A stretch of 64,000 nt of DNA from Welwitschia mirabilis (taxonomy: Eukaryota; Gnetophyta; Gnetopsida; Welwitschiales): assembly GCA_051453625.1 (NCBI GenBank), contig JBOZIK010000001.1:182714652-182778651 (forward strand), in the 5' to 3' direction. Within the stretch, counting starts at the first letter, position 1. Every line of letters begins with the position of its first letter. The position numbers and the translations under genes are program-made. This document shows, piece after piece, positions 11,750-24,190 of the stretch. The notes below the pieces were generated by a model, which saw only the letters and a program-made list of their open reading frames with translations, ran no database searches and was not told the DNA's origin.

Positions 11750-13000
11750 TTACCTGAAATTGCATAGTATTTGTTAGAGCTATTGATTTGCTTGTGTGAA
11801 TTGAAACTTATGGTTAGCCTTTGTCGGTTTGGGAGGTAGCCACTAAAGATTCAAATCTACTTGCATATATACGATGTTAATGGCGCTTGGCGTTTGCTAC
11901 CAGCTGATGTATGTACAAACACGGCTATTACGAACATAACATGTATAGGATGGTAAATCGCCATTACTACTGCGTCCCTTTCTGACAAGTGACTTCACTT
12001 GTGATTAGTATTGTGAATCTTTAATTGTAATCTTGTGTTTAGGATTATTCAACTAATCTTAAAGTATTGTTAATGCTTTTATTAAGAGTAAAGGAGTAGG
12101 TTTTATTATGTTTAAAGTAAATATTTTAAGATAACCTTTTCAGGAGGGAACATTAGATCTTAAAAATGTGAGTAAACATGAAAATATAAGATTTAATACA
12201 AAAAGAAAGAGGTATTAACTAATACCACACTACCAAAGAAATATAAAAGCATAAAATGGTCATCAAGCCATACTCCAAGTGAAATAAAATAACATAGTTT
12301 TAAATAGCAAAAGCACTATATACGCCAGATAAAATAAAATTCAAGGTTTTTCATTATCCCCTAAGGGTATAAAGCTTGAATCATCTTGTTTGTCACTTTG
12401 AGTGCTAGTCAATAATTGCATTTGAGGCAAAAAGCAAGGAGGTGCACTCATTGGAGATTCCTTAGGGAAAACCTTAGACACTAAATAAGGTTCATGAGAC
12501 CAATGCTCAAAAAGCTACATGAGGTAATTGATCTTAAGTTGAACCTTCTCCACTTGAGTGTATATCAAAAATAAAACATGACGTAGCTTTCTTAAAAATC
12601 TAGGAAAGAAGAAAGTTTTGCCTTCTGAAAAGAACTTTACAATGTAATCATCATAAATAATATGAAGTGTAAGGTTGTATGCAATCTTAGATGAAAGCAT
12701 TAGCGTTTGATAGGTTAGGATTATCTCCAAAAACTATAAATTACTTGTATGTCAATTGTATTTAGAGGGCATCACTAGCTCATGTACAAGCTTTGATAAT
12801 AAAACTACATGTTAAGAATGTAGGCTAAAATGATTCCTCACCTTTGCACAAAGGGTAAAAAGTGAAGTGCAACCTTAGGTTATGAAGACAAGTACCTAAC
12901 GAAAATCCTTCATGAAGAAGATACTAGTTAAAGTGATTATGTTACAGAAGTGAAGGCATTATCTAAATATTAAAAAATATTTTAATCCATATACTTTCAA
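11750..13000. other. AT-rich intergenic DNA, nothing recognised
   Basis: Upstream flank of the kinesin gene. No coding frame, RNA gene or repeat structure could be supported. The part above about 12,000 may be the degraded 3' end of the L1 whose C-terminal domain lies next to it. Confidence 0.5.
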
Positions 13001-13734
13001 TTTCATCCATTTCTAATTTTCTATTCAAATTTTGAGAAATCCTTGTGTCTTCTTTTATCAAATTGTATACCCTTCCTAGTTTATAAGATAGAACTTGTAA
13101 AGCATTTTTACATTGCAAGTCCTAAAGAGTTGAGTCATTGTCGTCATCATTAATTATCTTATCCTCTAGAAAAGGAATAATTAACTATGAAATATTTTGG
13201 TGTTATGTGTAGAATTGTAGAGTGAATTAAACAAATATAATTATAAATAATTTCCATTGAAAGCTCTTAGACACTAAGAATACCAAAAATTTTTACATAT
13301 GACATGCTACTAATTTAGGATTTGAAGAGCCTTTTTAACATGTTTTCAACTAGAATCCACGAAGGTGAAATCATTTGAAGCAACTAACCATGAATTTTTA
13401 ATGAATTTGAATTAAGAGAATTAAGACTTATTCTTGATGCTAATAAGATACTTTTAAAAATGTGCATATGTCATGGTGGAACTAAAGAAGGTCATCAAAT
13501 TTAATTTAAAGGGTTAAATCCCTTTTATATCTTATTATTCTTAGGTTTATACTTTTCTACTCTAGCAAATAACAAACCATAATTAATATTATGCTAAAAA
13601 AGAATTTATAACCCATTTAGCACATAGACATTATGCTTACTAAAAGCTATTAATGAGTTTTAGTCCTCTAATTGTAGGTGGAAGTAACATATTTTAAAAC
13701 TAATTTTGTTAAAACCTGAAAATTATAATATTTT
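13000..13734 (-). pseudogene. L1 LINE (copy a), C-terminal part of ORF2
   Basis: On the minus strand about 13,600-13,700 reads 'RGLKLINS' and then 'CAKW', like the plant L1 block 'GGLG(I/L)xN...ALxxKW' that follows the reverse transcriptase. The reading stops exactly where the gypsy element begins (13,740) and its upstream partner resumes at 28,722, so this is taken as the 3' half of one L1 split by the gypsy insertion. It is heavily decayed, and the lower boundary is uncertain. Confidence 0.5.
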
Positions 13735-13739
13735 CTAAG
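13735..13739. repeat. Target-site duplication CTAAG, left copy
   Basis: CTAAG lies directly outside the left LTR end (TGTTGCTATGC at 13,740) and again directly outside the right LTR end at 28,717-28,721. Five base pairs is the usual size for LTR retrotransposons. Confidence 0.8.
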
Positions 13740-15239
13740 TGTTGCTATGCGTATTTGTGCATTCTGTCATTCACAAATAAAATAGGTATTTTACATAACA
13801 CAACACACTAATATAGATGGAAGTGGACTCAAATGTCATGATTCATTGAAGGCCTAGGCTAGAAGAAAGAGAATTAATTTTAATAAGAAATGCTTATGTA
13901 TTCTAGTAATAGAAATAAATTGTAATGTATAAAATCATAATGCAATACACTTAATGCAAAGTTAATTTAGGAAAAAAAAGGTATAAACCTTGACAAAGGT
14001 TGCCTTTNNNNNNNNNNNNNNNNNNNNNNNNNNNNNNNNNNNNNNNNNNNNNNNNNNNNNNNNNNNNNNNNNNNNNNNNNNNNNNNNNNNNNNNNNNNNN
14101 NNNNNNNGGATCCAAATGTCATAATTCGTCAAAGGCCTAGGCTAGAAGAAAGAGAATTGATTTCGAAAAGACACACTTACATATTCTAGCAGCAAAAATA
14201 AATTGCAATGTAGCAAATCACAAAAAATACACTTATGCAAAGTTAATCTAGGAAAGAAAAATAATAATGCACTTAAACTACTAATGCTCAACCATGACAA
14301 AGGTTGCTCTCATAACCTATATCACTCATGAAAATATCACAGGATAATAAGCAAAATAAACTATAAGGAATAAGTAACAATAAGCATAGGAAATGAGAAA
14401 AAGTTATTTGTATTAATCTCGAACCACATCCGTGTTACAAAGCAACTGCATCTCAATGGAGGAAGCACAACCTAATACTAAGGAAGAAATCTCTTTACAC
14501 CTATTAAGGATGAATCTCCGACCCTTTGATCTCTTGTCACAAGAATTTCTGGTGCAAGTGAAGATAATACGAAGTTAAAGGTGGAATTGATACTTATTAA
14601 AAAACAGACTCACAAATAACAAAATAGACAATAGACGTGGGTACAACCCTAACAGTCACATAATAAACATAAAGATAAATGGTAAAAGGTAGGTGAATGT
14701 TCATTGGATTGTTATAACAAATGTCACCCTGCTAGTCATCCGGATGATACAGGAGACGATGTCATCTCATAAGCAATCCATGTCATCTGTCAAATTGATT
14801 ATAATTAACATCATCATTAGTTTTAATTATTCTATCATTTGTATAGTTGTTTGGATGATGAGATGGATGATAGGCTTTTTACAAGTGTTCATGTAATGCA
14901 TCAACCTCAATNNNNNNNNNNNNNNNNNNNNNNNNNNNNNNNNNNNNNNNNNNNNNNNNNNNNNNNNNNNNNNNNNNNNNNNNNNNNNNNNNNNNNNNNN
15001 NNNNNNNNNNNTACAAGTGTTCATGTAATGCATCAACCTCAATGTTTGCAAGAAGTTTGCTTCAAACTAGGAAATATTGTGAACTAATCTAAATGCTATA
15101 AAATATCATGGAGATTATATGTTTTTGTATCTTTTATCTCAGCTCTCCATTATTGTAGAAATCTAGTGTAAACCTATCTAATATTCTGTAAAACTAATCA
15201 AAATACACTATTAAATATATGCAAGTTGGCCGTGCAACA
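13740..15239 (-). repeat. 3' LTR of element 1
   Basis: Begins TGTTGC and ends GCAACA, the inverted terminal dinucleotides TG/CA. Two N gaps inside (14,008-14,107 and 14,912-15,011) each have duplicated flanks of about 187 and 32 bp. After subtracting duplicates and Ns the LTR is about 1,082 bp, matching the 1,079-bp 5' LTR. It contains the dyad GTCATCCGGATGAT at 14,735-14,748. Confidence 0.85.
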
Positions 15240-15254
15240 TAGTTCCCCACTTTG
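15240..15254 (-). other. Polypurine tract of element 1
   Basis: On the minus strand CAAAGTGGGGAACTA ends right at the 3' LTR start. The same position in element 2 reads GGCTAATTGGAGGGCTA. Adjacent bases further inside are also conserved between the two elements, as expected for the plus-strand primer. Confidence 0.75.
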
Positions 15255-15890
15255 CCTTATCAGTTCCTAACAAAACTAGGTGGTAAACTATGATTGCAAA
15301 TCAACTTGTTCAAAAAAATAGCTAAGGTACTGAATAATTATCTTAGACAAATTTTCAGAAATCTTAGAGATACATTTTAAATTATGAAAAATCAAAAAAC
15401 TAAACATTTTACTTGGTTGAATAACTTGCTATACCATCGTCCAAGTCATCATCTAGATGATAGGGGGGATGACAAGCTCAAAAATGGTTCTTTAAATATA
15501 GAAACATATGAAAAAAATTTTCAAATAAATAATCAGTAAATGCATTTATAATTAAAAGACTCTGACTAAAATGTACAATATATAACCAAAAAAAAATATG
15601 TCTAATATAATTAATCCTCATTGTAAACTGTGAAAAAAACATAAGCATGAAAATTAGATGAAGATTACATCATGCTGAACTCAAAATGATATGTATATAT
15701 AATCATGAGTTTTAGTACAAAAATACATAAAAGGGGAGATTCAAAGTATAACAAAATCACTCCTTGTGTTGTTGCATAATGAACTCGGTTTGTGTAGCTG
15801 GCTCAGATGCAGGGGAAGAATATGGGAAAAGCTCAAAATCAACATGGAAATAAAGGTCCAAAAATATGGAAATAGAATGAGATGTCTCAT
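15255..15890. other. Element 1 3' internal non-coding region
   Basis: No ORF. Conserved with 57,733-58,260 of element 2. Contains an ATCATCTAGATGAT dyad at 15,448-15,461. Confidence 0.6.
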
Positions 15891-15899
15891 TTCCCTAGA

Positions 15900-17330
15900 C
15901 ACAAATATCCTCTAAAATACCAACTATAAAACTCTACTGTATGGATACAACACGTTGGTGTACTTCAACTATCGAAACCTTAGAGTGTTAGACTCTCCTC
16001 TTAATTATCAAGATTCTCTACTCTAATGTCTAAGCCTTCTAATCTAAAGTCTAGATACCACGATCAATGAAACCTCTAATGGTTTTGGTGATCTCCACCT
16101 AGAGGGCCTAGATCTACTCAAGTATAGCTTTAATCATAGGTCTCTGTACTTGAGTTTGCTCCGCTTCTCTTGGTATCTGAATACTCATATTCTAAAGATA
16201 ATAAATGAAAGTCTGAATATGAGAAAGACATTACTTATCTATGGGCTCTGACATTCAAAATCATCTAAATAAAGCTAAGTTGAGGCATGGATAACCAAGA
16301 GTCTGTAACTGTCATGCCTCTACCATCAACTTGAGTTTCCTCTAGATGAAGGTTGGTAGATCCATCTACTCTCCCTGCCTGAAAGCTACTAGTATCTATA
16401 AATGCATGACTATCATAAAATGATGGACTGATGTTATGGTGAGCCTTCTGTGAAGTATTCTATATGCAGGGATCAACTGTGTAACAAGCACTCCGCGCTT
16501 ATCCATTGTCAAATCTGTTGGGATGTCTAATGCAATACCATATGCATGGCGCTCCTCAGTTCTTTCGGTCGAATGAATATGTAAACTCCTAAGGCCACCT
16601 AGATTTATAACTACTGTGATGTGGGATGGAAGTATAGCAATCTCGTAGTCTTGAATTATAGGCTATAATCATATCAACTAGGTGATCATGAGAGTTTGAA
16701 CAATATTNNNNNNNNNNNNNNNNNNNNNNNNNNNNNNNNNNNNNNNNNNNNNNNNNNNNNNNNNNNNNNNNNNNNNNNNNNNNNNNNNNNNNNNNNNNNN
16801 NNNNNNNGTCAAATCTGTTGGGATGTCTAATGCAAGACCATATGCATGGTGCTCCTTAGTTCTTTCGGTCGAATGAATATATAAACTCCCAAGGCCACCT
16901 AGATTTGTAACTACTGTGATGTGGGATGGGAGTATAGCAATCTCGTAGTCCTAAATTATAAGCTATGATCATATCAACCAGGTGATCATGAGAGTTTGAA
17001 CAATATTTAATATGCATGGTATTATAAAACTCTCTTATATCTGATACATAGTATGTTCCACACACATCCAAAATCCATTAGAATTAAAATCTGAGAGCCT
17101 CTAGTTAACCTTGGGCTCTAGTCAGCTCATAAAGTTTCTAACATAATGCTTGACATAGATGGAGGCTATCTAAATTGTCAATGAACGTCCCTATCGAGCT
17201 GGAGGATGTACAGGCTTTGTACACTTAACCTCTAGTGGCACTAAAGGGTCTACCTCCTACTCTTTGACTTTATCTTTAGCCTTAACCTATCTAACTCTAT
17301 GTGTACCGGGTCTACTCAGTCAAAAATACA
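15900..17330 (-). pseudogene. Post-integrase ORF of element 1, unknown function
   Basis: Lies between integrase and the 3' LTR. Read on the minus strand it gives long protein-like stretches whose stops mostly fall at likely Trp positions (TGG to TAG/TGA). Blocks in order: 'KCTKPVHPPAR.GRSLTI' (about 17,200), 'IREFYNTMHI' then 'HDHLVDMIIA' (about 16,960-17,040), 'HITVVINLGGLRS' and 'DIPTDLTMDKR' (about 16,490-16,625), 'NISPSFYDSHA' (about 16,420), and 'GSTNLHLEET' (about 16,340). Element 2 carries the same blocks with conservative changes (58,840-59,290). The product is at least about 350 residues. The 16,507-16,707 part is repeated at 16,808-17,007 across a gap, an assembly effect. Athila elements carry an env-like or other ORF in this position; I cannot show homology to it. 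Confidence 0.65.
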
Positions 17331-17339
17331 CAAAAAACA

Positions 17340-19850
17340 TCATGCAAGATTGGATAGACACGTCAAATATGTCACATGGATACGAAATAACAACTTAAAA
17401 TCAATAAAAAATGTAAAAAATAATGAAGAAAATCGCGAAACAAGTGAAAAATGAAAAAGCACTTTTTAAGTGGGCCCTACATAAGGTAAAAATTTGAAGT
17501 TCTCAAATGAAAAATCTAATCTAGTAGAATTGTAGAAGACATTAAACTAATCAATTTTACCTAAAGGACCATTATGTTTAGACCTACAGTTTGTGAAAAA
17601 TCGAGTGTGAAAGATAGAAAGTTAAAGTTTTCTTGTAAAACACACAACTGATCATAGTTTTTAAAATACTTGGTGAAAATCAAATCTATGAGTTCCAAAT
17701 TTAAAAGCACAAGAAAATGATAAACATACCTAAAAACTACATGTAAAAAGAATAAAANNNNNNNNNNNNNNNNNNNNNNNNNNNNNNNNNNNNNNNNNNN
17801 NNNNNNNNNNNNNNNNNNNNNNNNNNNNNNNNNNNNNNNNNNNNNNNNNNNNNNNNNAAGCACAAGAAAATGATAAACATACCTAAAAACTACATGTAAA
17901 AAGAATAAAAAACAGGAAAAAAATTGAAAAACAAGAGGGAGAGAAAGACATACCTCATTTGAGAAATTTGAAGAAAACATAAGAATCTGGAAGTGAATTT
18001 AACCAGGACAAAATCCAAGGTACTGACAAGGTTAAGAGTGGTCATTGTTTCTCAAAGGAATGGGTAGAAATGATACGAAAATGAAGAAAAATGAGGAAAA
18101 AGGGTTTGGGCCATGGTTTTATGGCACTATCATCTAGTCATGTAGTCCGGATGACAAACTGTCGTCCGTGTCATTTGGATGACTAGGTGGATGATGGGAC
18201 TTTGAAAATTTTTGTAAAAATAAAGATATCAATCAAGAAAGTTAGGCTCAGATATGATCATTAAGGTATCAAAATTTATCAAAAAGCTTTAAAAAAAGGA
18301 AATGAGAAAGAAAATTATAAAAATTAGGATGAAATAAAAAAACTTAAAACAAAAGAAAACTATGGCTAAAGAAAATGAACTAACTAGGCTGAAACCTAAA
18401 CATATAAGCAAACATTTCCAAACTAAAAGTAAAACAAGATAAAGCATAAAACTCTAAAAGGTACAAGGAATCTCATAAAATCTATAAAACATAAAAGATG
18501 TTCTAATTAATTCAAATTCTAAATGAAAATTATATTACATGAATGAACAACAAGGAAAATAACTAAATGATATGTTCCTATGTAAAGATGAGAAAAAAAT
18601 AGACATAAGGAATAAGGAAAATATTTCTCACCTATCCTAAATTCTAACCTAGAAAATCTTTAAAGAAGACATTATAAAGTTACTAGAGTAAGAATGCATG
18701 ACAAAATATATAAACTCCATAAAGTTCCACTCGAAAAGGTAGTGATTACAATGATATCAAAACTTAAGTACTTAGAACAATGAATGATAAAATCAAAAGC
18801 TACTTAGAAATGAACTCAGCTATTCACACCTCATAAATACATCTGAATCATCAAAAGTTAAATGACCATGTGGGAATACTAAGAGTCTAGAAAATAAGAA
18901 ATACCTCTGATGATACCAAGAACATCACTAATCTTATAACCTTAAAGTTTATTACAAATTTTCAATGACGATGGGAGTGCAATCATAGTTAGAGGAGTAA
19001 GGTCCTAGGAAGCATGGCTAACTAACCCCCTAGTGGAGTTCCTATAGCTACCAACACTACCAAAGACTCCTCTCAGAAAAATTTATCCTAGTGTAGTAGG
19101 AAATCATGATAACCATGTATTTTTCATTTAAGCACAAAATACAATAGAGCATGGTCATTATTTTTTTTCTTATTCTCCTTGTTATTTTTTTTTTCTTTTG
19201 AAATTACACATGATTACACACTCAAAAAGATAAAGGTGAATAAGTAAAATGAAAGACAGAAAAGAACACTCCTAAGTAACTAAAGATCTCACACCATTAA
19301 AGAAAGAACATGAACTAGGGATCTTCTTTCAAAGTGAAGCCCATAGACATGGGAATGTCTCAAGATTTGGTGAATCTAATCTCACCACTATAAAATGCCC
19401 AAGTATGAATACTATTCATAAAAAAATTTATAAGACAACACATAAATTAAGTTTAAAAAATGATCAAATGACATCATAACATCTACCAAAGGAATAATCT
19501 AATAAAGAATTAAGATAATAATAGGATGAAAATCCTCTTTATCAATAGAAACATCCAAAATAAGTTTTTATATTATGTTCATGGTTGCATCAAAAGATCC
19601 TTCGTATAGTTTTAACCATTGTCCATTAGCTTTCTAAATCTTCTTAGTCTTCAATTAAAAAATCTCAATAGAGCCATTAGAATGCACTCTCTTTATAAGA
19701 TAAAGAACTAATTAAAAATATGTACTCTATTGTTGTATAAAATAGTAAGTTATCTAGGTTTAAACTTTTTATGAAGTAACTTTTTATCATGTTTGAACTC
19801 AGCTTTAGCTTTGTGAACTAATTGATGATGTATAACATGAGTACATTTTC
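17340..19850. other. Element 1 region between integrase and extra ORF
   Basis: No supported ORF. It is collinear with 59,480-62,090 of element 2 and includes the dyad cluster at 18,128-18,201 and a T-rich run near 19,160. A gap at 17,758-17,857 is flanked by a 53-bp direct copy. Confidence 0.55.
18128..18201. repeat. Imperfect dyad cluster in element 1
   Basis: The stretch contains ATCATCTAGTCAT, GTCCGGATGAC, GTCATTTGGATGAC and TAGGTGGATGATG, which can pair with one another as an imperfect stem-loop of about 70 bp. The matching region of element 2 (60,185-60,285) keeps the outer arms although the middle has changed. Confidence 0.6.
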
Positions 19851-19859
19851 ATTAAGATG

Positions 19860-21620
19860 GTCTAATTGGACTAATCAATGTTTAAGGTTTTCATGAAGAT
19901 CCATAAGATTAAGTTAATGAGAAGCACAATAAGAATTATAAAATACATCAATAGGTAAAATAAAAACTTTTCCATACACAAGTTCATAAAGCGAAAAACC
20001 AAGAGAACTATGCTAAGTAGTATACTAAGCCTAAAGAACATCATTAAGTTTAAAAGCCCAATATTTCTTATTAATAAAGATATATTTTTATAACATTTTC
20101 TTAATTTCTCTATTTGCAATTTTAGCTTATCCATNNNNNNNNNNNNNNNNNNNNNNNNNNNNNNNNNNNNNNNNNNNNNNNNNNNNNNNNNNNNNNNNNN
20201 NNNNNNNNNNNNNNNNNNNNNNNNNNNNNNNNNNCTACCAAAAGAATAATCTAATAAAGAATTAAGATAATAAAAGGATGAAAATCCTCTTTATCAACAG
20301 AAACATCCAAAATAAGTTTTATATTATGTTCATAGTTGCATCAAAAAATCCTTCGTATTGTTTTAACCATTGTCCATTAGCTTTCTAAATCTGTCTCCAA
20401 TTCAAAAATCTCAACAGAGCCATTAGAATGCACTCTCTTTATAAGATAAAGACCTAATTCAAAATATGTACTCTATTATGACGATGTATAACATGAGTAC
20501 ATTTTCATTAAGATGGTCTAATTGGGCTAATCAATGTTTAAGGTTTTCATGAAGATCCATAAGATTAAGTTAATGAGAAGAATAATAAGAATTATAAAAT
20601 ACATCAACAGGTAAAATAAAAACTTTTCCATACATAAGTTCATAAAGCGAAAAACCAAGAGAACCATGCTAAGTAGTACAGTAAGCCTAAAGAACATCAT
20701 TAAGTTTAGAAGCCCAAGATTTCTTATTAATAAAGATATATTTTTGTAACATTTTCTTAATTTCTCTATTTGCATTTTTAGCTTATCCATTAATTTGAGG
20801 ATAATAAAGACAAGCTACTCTATGTTCTATTCCAATGGACAAAAGAAGTTTCCTAAAAAGTTGATTTATAAAATGTGTTTTTTTTCAACTAATGATAATA
20901 CTAAGAAAATTGAATAATTGAAAAAATATGAGTTCTAATAAAATAACAANNNNNNNNNNNNNNNNNNNNNNNNNNNNNNNNNNNNNNNNNNNNNNNNNNN
21001 NNNNNNNNNNNNNNNNNNNNNNNNNNNNNNNNNNNNNNNNNNNNNNNNNAAAATATGATTTCTAAGAAAATAACAAACAGTTCAGGCATCATTCAAAGTA
21101 GTAAGAATAGCTTCAACCCATTTAGTAATGTAATCTATAGTCACTAAAATGTAATGTTTATTATGATAAGATGAGTGAATCAATACTATAAAATCAATAT
21201 CCTAATAATCAAAACGTTCACATTCAAGGATGGGTCTAAGGGGCATATCATGCACATGAATAAGTCTATAATAATGCTAACAAGGACTATACCTTCTAGT
21301 AAAATGAAAAGAATCTTAAAAAAGAATAGGCTAGTAAAAACTATAGCAAAGAATTTTCGTCGTTGTTTTCTATTCACTAAAATAACCTCCACAAACACCA
21401 CCATAACAAAGATGAAGGATAGAATATTTTTTAATCAGGCATACATTTTTGCATAATTTGGTCTTTACACCTACAATACAAGTGGGGCTCTATCCACTCA
21501 TAGTCAGCTATTCTAGGAAGATAAAATTTGCCTTGATTATAAGTTTAATGTTATGGTGTTTTTATGGTAACAAGGTAATTAATAATATTAGCATACTAAT
21601 GAGGAAGATGAGTAGAAGAT
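19860..21620 (-). pseudogene. Integrase of element 1
   Basis: The N-terminal zinc region lies about 21,250-21,460 (read as 'HVHDMPLRPI' at its end). The catalytic-core C-terminal part about 20,560-20,740 reads 'SWASKLNDVL.AY' and, further on, 'YELMYGKVFILPV', matching the Athila/Tat blocks 'WASKLNDALWAYRTA' and 'YRLVYGKACHLPVE'. The gap at 20,135-20,234 is flanked by two copies of the same about 550-650-bp segment (19,482-20,134 and 20,235-20,790), so the C-terminal part appears twice. Stops and frameshifts are present. It would have inserted the cDNA into the genome. Confidence 0.8.
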
Positions 21621-21849
21621 AGAGTAAAAAATTGTTCATTTAGAAAAGAATCACTAATTAAAGAATCATCAAGAGGAGAAGAAAGATCAGACAAATGATT
21701 AGCAATACAATTATGCTTCCCTTCTTTATCAATGATGGTCAAATTAAATTCTTGCATGAGGAGGATTCATCCAATCAATCTAGTACTAGAATCTTTCTTA
21801 GTCATAAGGTAATGAATTATAGCATGGTCAGTATAAACATTTATATAAA

Positions 21850-22370
21850 AGCCTAAAAAATACTATCTAAGTGTATCANNNNNNNNNNNNNNNNNNNNNN
21901 NNNNNNNNNNNNNNNNNNNNNNNNNNNNNNNNNNNNNNNNNNNNNNNNNNNNNNNNNNNNNNNNNNNNNNNNNNNNNNATCAGACAAATGATTAACAACA
22001 CAATTATGCTTTCCTGCTTTATCAATGATGGTCAAATTAAATTCTTGCATGAAGAGGATTCATCCAATCAATCTAGTACTAGAATCTTTCTTAGTCATAG
22101 GGTAATGAATTGTAGCATGGTTAGTATAAACATTTATATAAAAGCCTAAAAAATAATGTCTAAGTGTATCAAGGTAAAAGATGATTACTAACATTTCTTT
22201 CTCCATAGTAGTGTAATTCATTTGAGTTCTAAATTTTAAAATCATTTTGATAAAGTATCCCATCCATGATAAAATTATTAACATCACACATTAATTTAAA
22301 ATATTTTTCTCAAATTAGGTCCCATTACAATAGAGGTATAAGAAAGTTTACATTTAAGTCTATCAAATGC
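21850..22370 (-). pseudogene. RNase H of element 1
   Basis: The minus strand reads 'MNYTTMEKEMLVIIFYLDTL' then 'FYINVYTNHATIHY' and 'MQEFNLTIIDKAGKHNCVVN', the RNase H blocks 'NYTTTEKELLAVV', 'VYTDHAALKYL' and 'LLQEFDLEIKDKKG.EN.VADHLSR' of gypsy elements. The catalytic Asp in 'TDH' reads Asn (GAT to AAT type change). Duplicated flanks surround the gap at 21,879-21,978. Confidence 0.85.
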
Positions 22371-22379
22371 AAGCTAACA

Positions 22380-23175
22380 AGATTCATTCCATTCAAATTT
22401 AGCATCATTTTCTAGTAATGAGTGAAGGAGTTTATAAATGTTTGCATAATCCTAAATAAACCGATAATAAAAACCATAATGATCAAGAAAAGATCTAATC
22501 TATTTCACATTAGTTAGGGGATTTAGGTTTTGAATGATACCAATCTTTTTAGGGTCCATCCTAATCCCCTTTTTCAAAATATGATGATCTAAAACAATTC
22601 CACTTTCAACAAAAAATAAATTTTTTTCCCAACTTAAATGTAGGCCATTAGAAATGCATCTATTGAGGACTTTCTCTAATCATTTTAAGATTTATTTAAA
22701 AGTTTTAGCATAAATAGAGAAGCCAATTATAAAAATTTCTATTGAATCCTCTAACTTATTAGGAAAAAAACCCATCATAGTAGGCTGAAAAGTATTAAGA
22801 GTATTACAAAGTCCAAAAGGAATACATCTAAAAACAAAAGCACCAAAAGGTAAAGTGAAATTAGTTTTGGCTTAGTCCTCACTAGTAATACANNNNNNNN
22901 NACAATTACTATATTTATCAAAAAAATAATAAAATGTATGTCCTTGGATTTTATCAAGTATTTGATCAAGAAAAGGCAAAGGACAATAATCTTTTTTGGT
23001 TACTTCAGTTAATCTTCTAAAATTAATGCACATCATCCATTTCTTATCTTTCTTAGGTACTACCATCAAAGGTCTAACTCATTCACTATTAGCTGTAGCA
23101 TAAATGACTTTGACATCCATTAATTTTATGATTTCATCTTTAACAACTTACTTAAGGGCTAGATTAAGTTTACAT
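22380..23175 (-). pseudogene. Reverse transcriptase of element 1
   Basis: Blocks in order on the minus strand: 'VRPLMVVPKKDKKWMMCINF' (about 23,025-23,085), 'DYCPLPFLDQILDKIQGH', 'FGAFVFRCIPFGLCNTLNTF', the active-site block reading 'FIIGFSIYAKTFK' where gypsy RTs have 'FMDDFSVYG..F' (about 22,712-22,750), 'SNGLHLSWEK', and 'IRSFLDHYGFYYRFI'. The two catalytic Asp residues are replaced by Ile and Gly, so it is inactive. A 9-N gap (22,893-22,901) interrupts it. Wording fits the Athila/Tat branch. Confidence 0.9.
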
Positions 23176-23719
23176 TAGGGTTACCTAACAGTGTTTGCCT
23201 TATCCTCAAGGTAGATCTTATGATNNNNNNNNNNNNNNNNNNNNNNNNNNNNNNNNNNNNNNNNNNNNNNNNNNNNNNNNNNNNNNNNNNNNNNNNNNNN
23301 NNNNNNNNNNNNNNNNNNNNNNNNNNNNNNNNNNNNNNNNNNNNNNNNNNNNNNNNNNNNNNNNNNNNNNNNNNNNNNNNNNNNNNNNNNNNNNNNNNNN
23401 NNNNNNNNNNNNNNNNNNNNNNNNNNNNNNNNNNNNNNNNNNNNNNNNNNNNNNNNNNNNNNNNNNNNNNNNNNNNNNNNNNNNNNNNNNNNNNNNNNNN
23501 NNNNNNNNNNNNNNNNNNNNNNNNNNNNNNNNNNNNNNNNNNNNNNNNNNNNNNNNNNNNNNNNNNNNNNNNNNNNNNNNNNNNNNNNNNNNNNNNNNNT
23601 TTCTAAATGGTTAAAATAAATCTGATCTTCATCAAGAGTGTTTAAGTTATCTACTTCAAGTTGATCATCAAACAAAGTTAGCTTGTGAAGCATTGACTAT
23701 CTTTATTTAAGTGGATAAT

Positions 23720-24190
23720 GCTATGAAAATAAAGTTGACTTCATTTCTTCTTTCACACTCAAATCATCACCTGAATCTTTTTTAGTAGTATTAACCATTC
23801 TTATTAAATACTTCTTATTTTCTAAATGATACTCTATCAATCCTTTTTTTGTATCTATAATACAATGAGCTATTGCATAAAAATCTCTATCTAGAAGTAA
23901 AGGATAATCACCATTATGTTTAACTTCTATCATAATCACATCAATGGGGGTAGGATGCTTCTTTAATCTGAATGACTCAATTATTAATCACACCTAAAGT
24001 TTCTTAACAAATGTATCCACTAATTATAAGATAAATGTTATAGACTCTATTTTCCAATTTAAGTTGTTGATAAATGTGTAAGGGTATAATATTGAAACTA
24101 GCTTCAATATTAATCAAGGCTTTTTTTATTTTTTGATTCCTTCTAAAGTGATACTAACAGTTGCTACCCCAAGATCTTTAAACTTTAGAC
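23720..24190 (-). pseudogene. Aspartic protease of element 1 (copy next to RT)
   Basis: The minus strand reads 'ALINIEASFNIIPLHIYQQL', corresponding to the Athila protease block 'ALLDLGASVNLLP..VY..L'. The catalytic Asp is Asn here. The C-terminal part reads 'DYPLLLDRDFYAIAHCIIDT', like 'PLILGRPFLATARAIIDV'. The same region is present again at 24,730-25,200 across the gap at 24,524-24,623. Confidence 0.8.

Noticed and set aside
14827-15087. ORFs crossing N runs (also 17,561-17,980, 23,181-23,693, 36,052-36,645, 51,850-52,339 and others)
   Set aside because: Open only because Ns cannot encode a stop.
21175-21456. 93-codon plus-strand ORF over the integrase
   Set aside because: Shadow of the integrase zinc region, which reads on the minus strand; the homologous plus-strand frame at 63,270 has the same cause.
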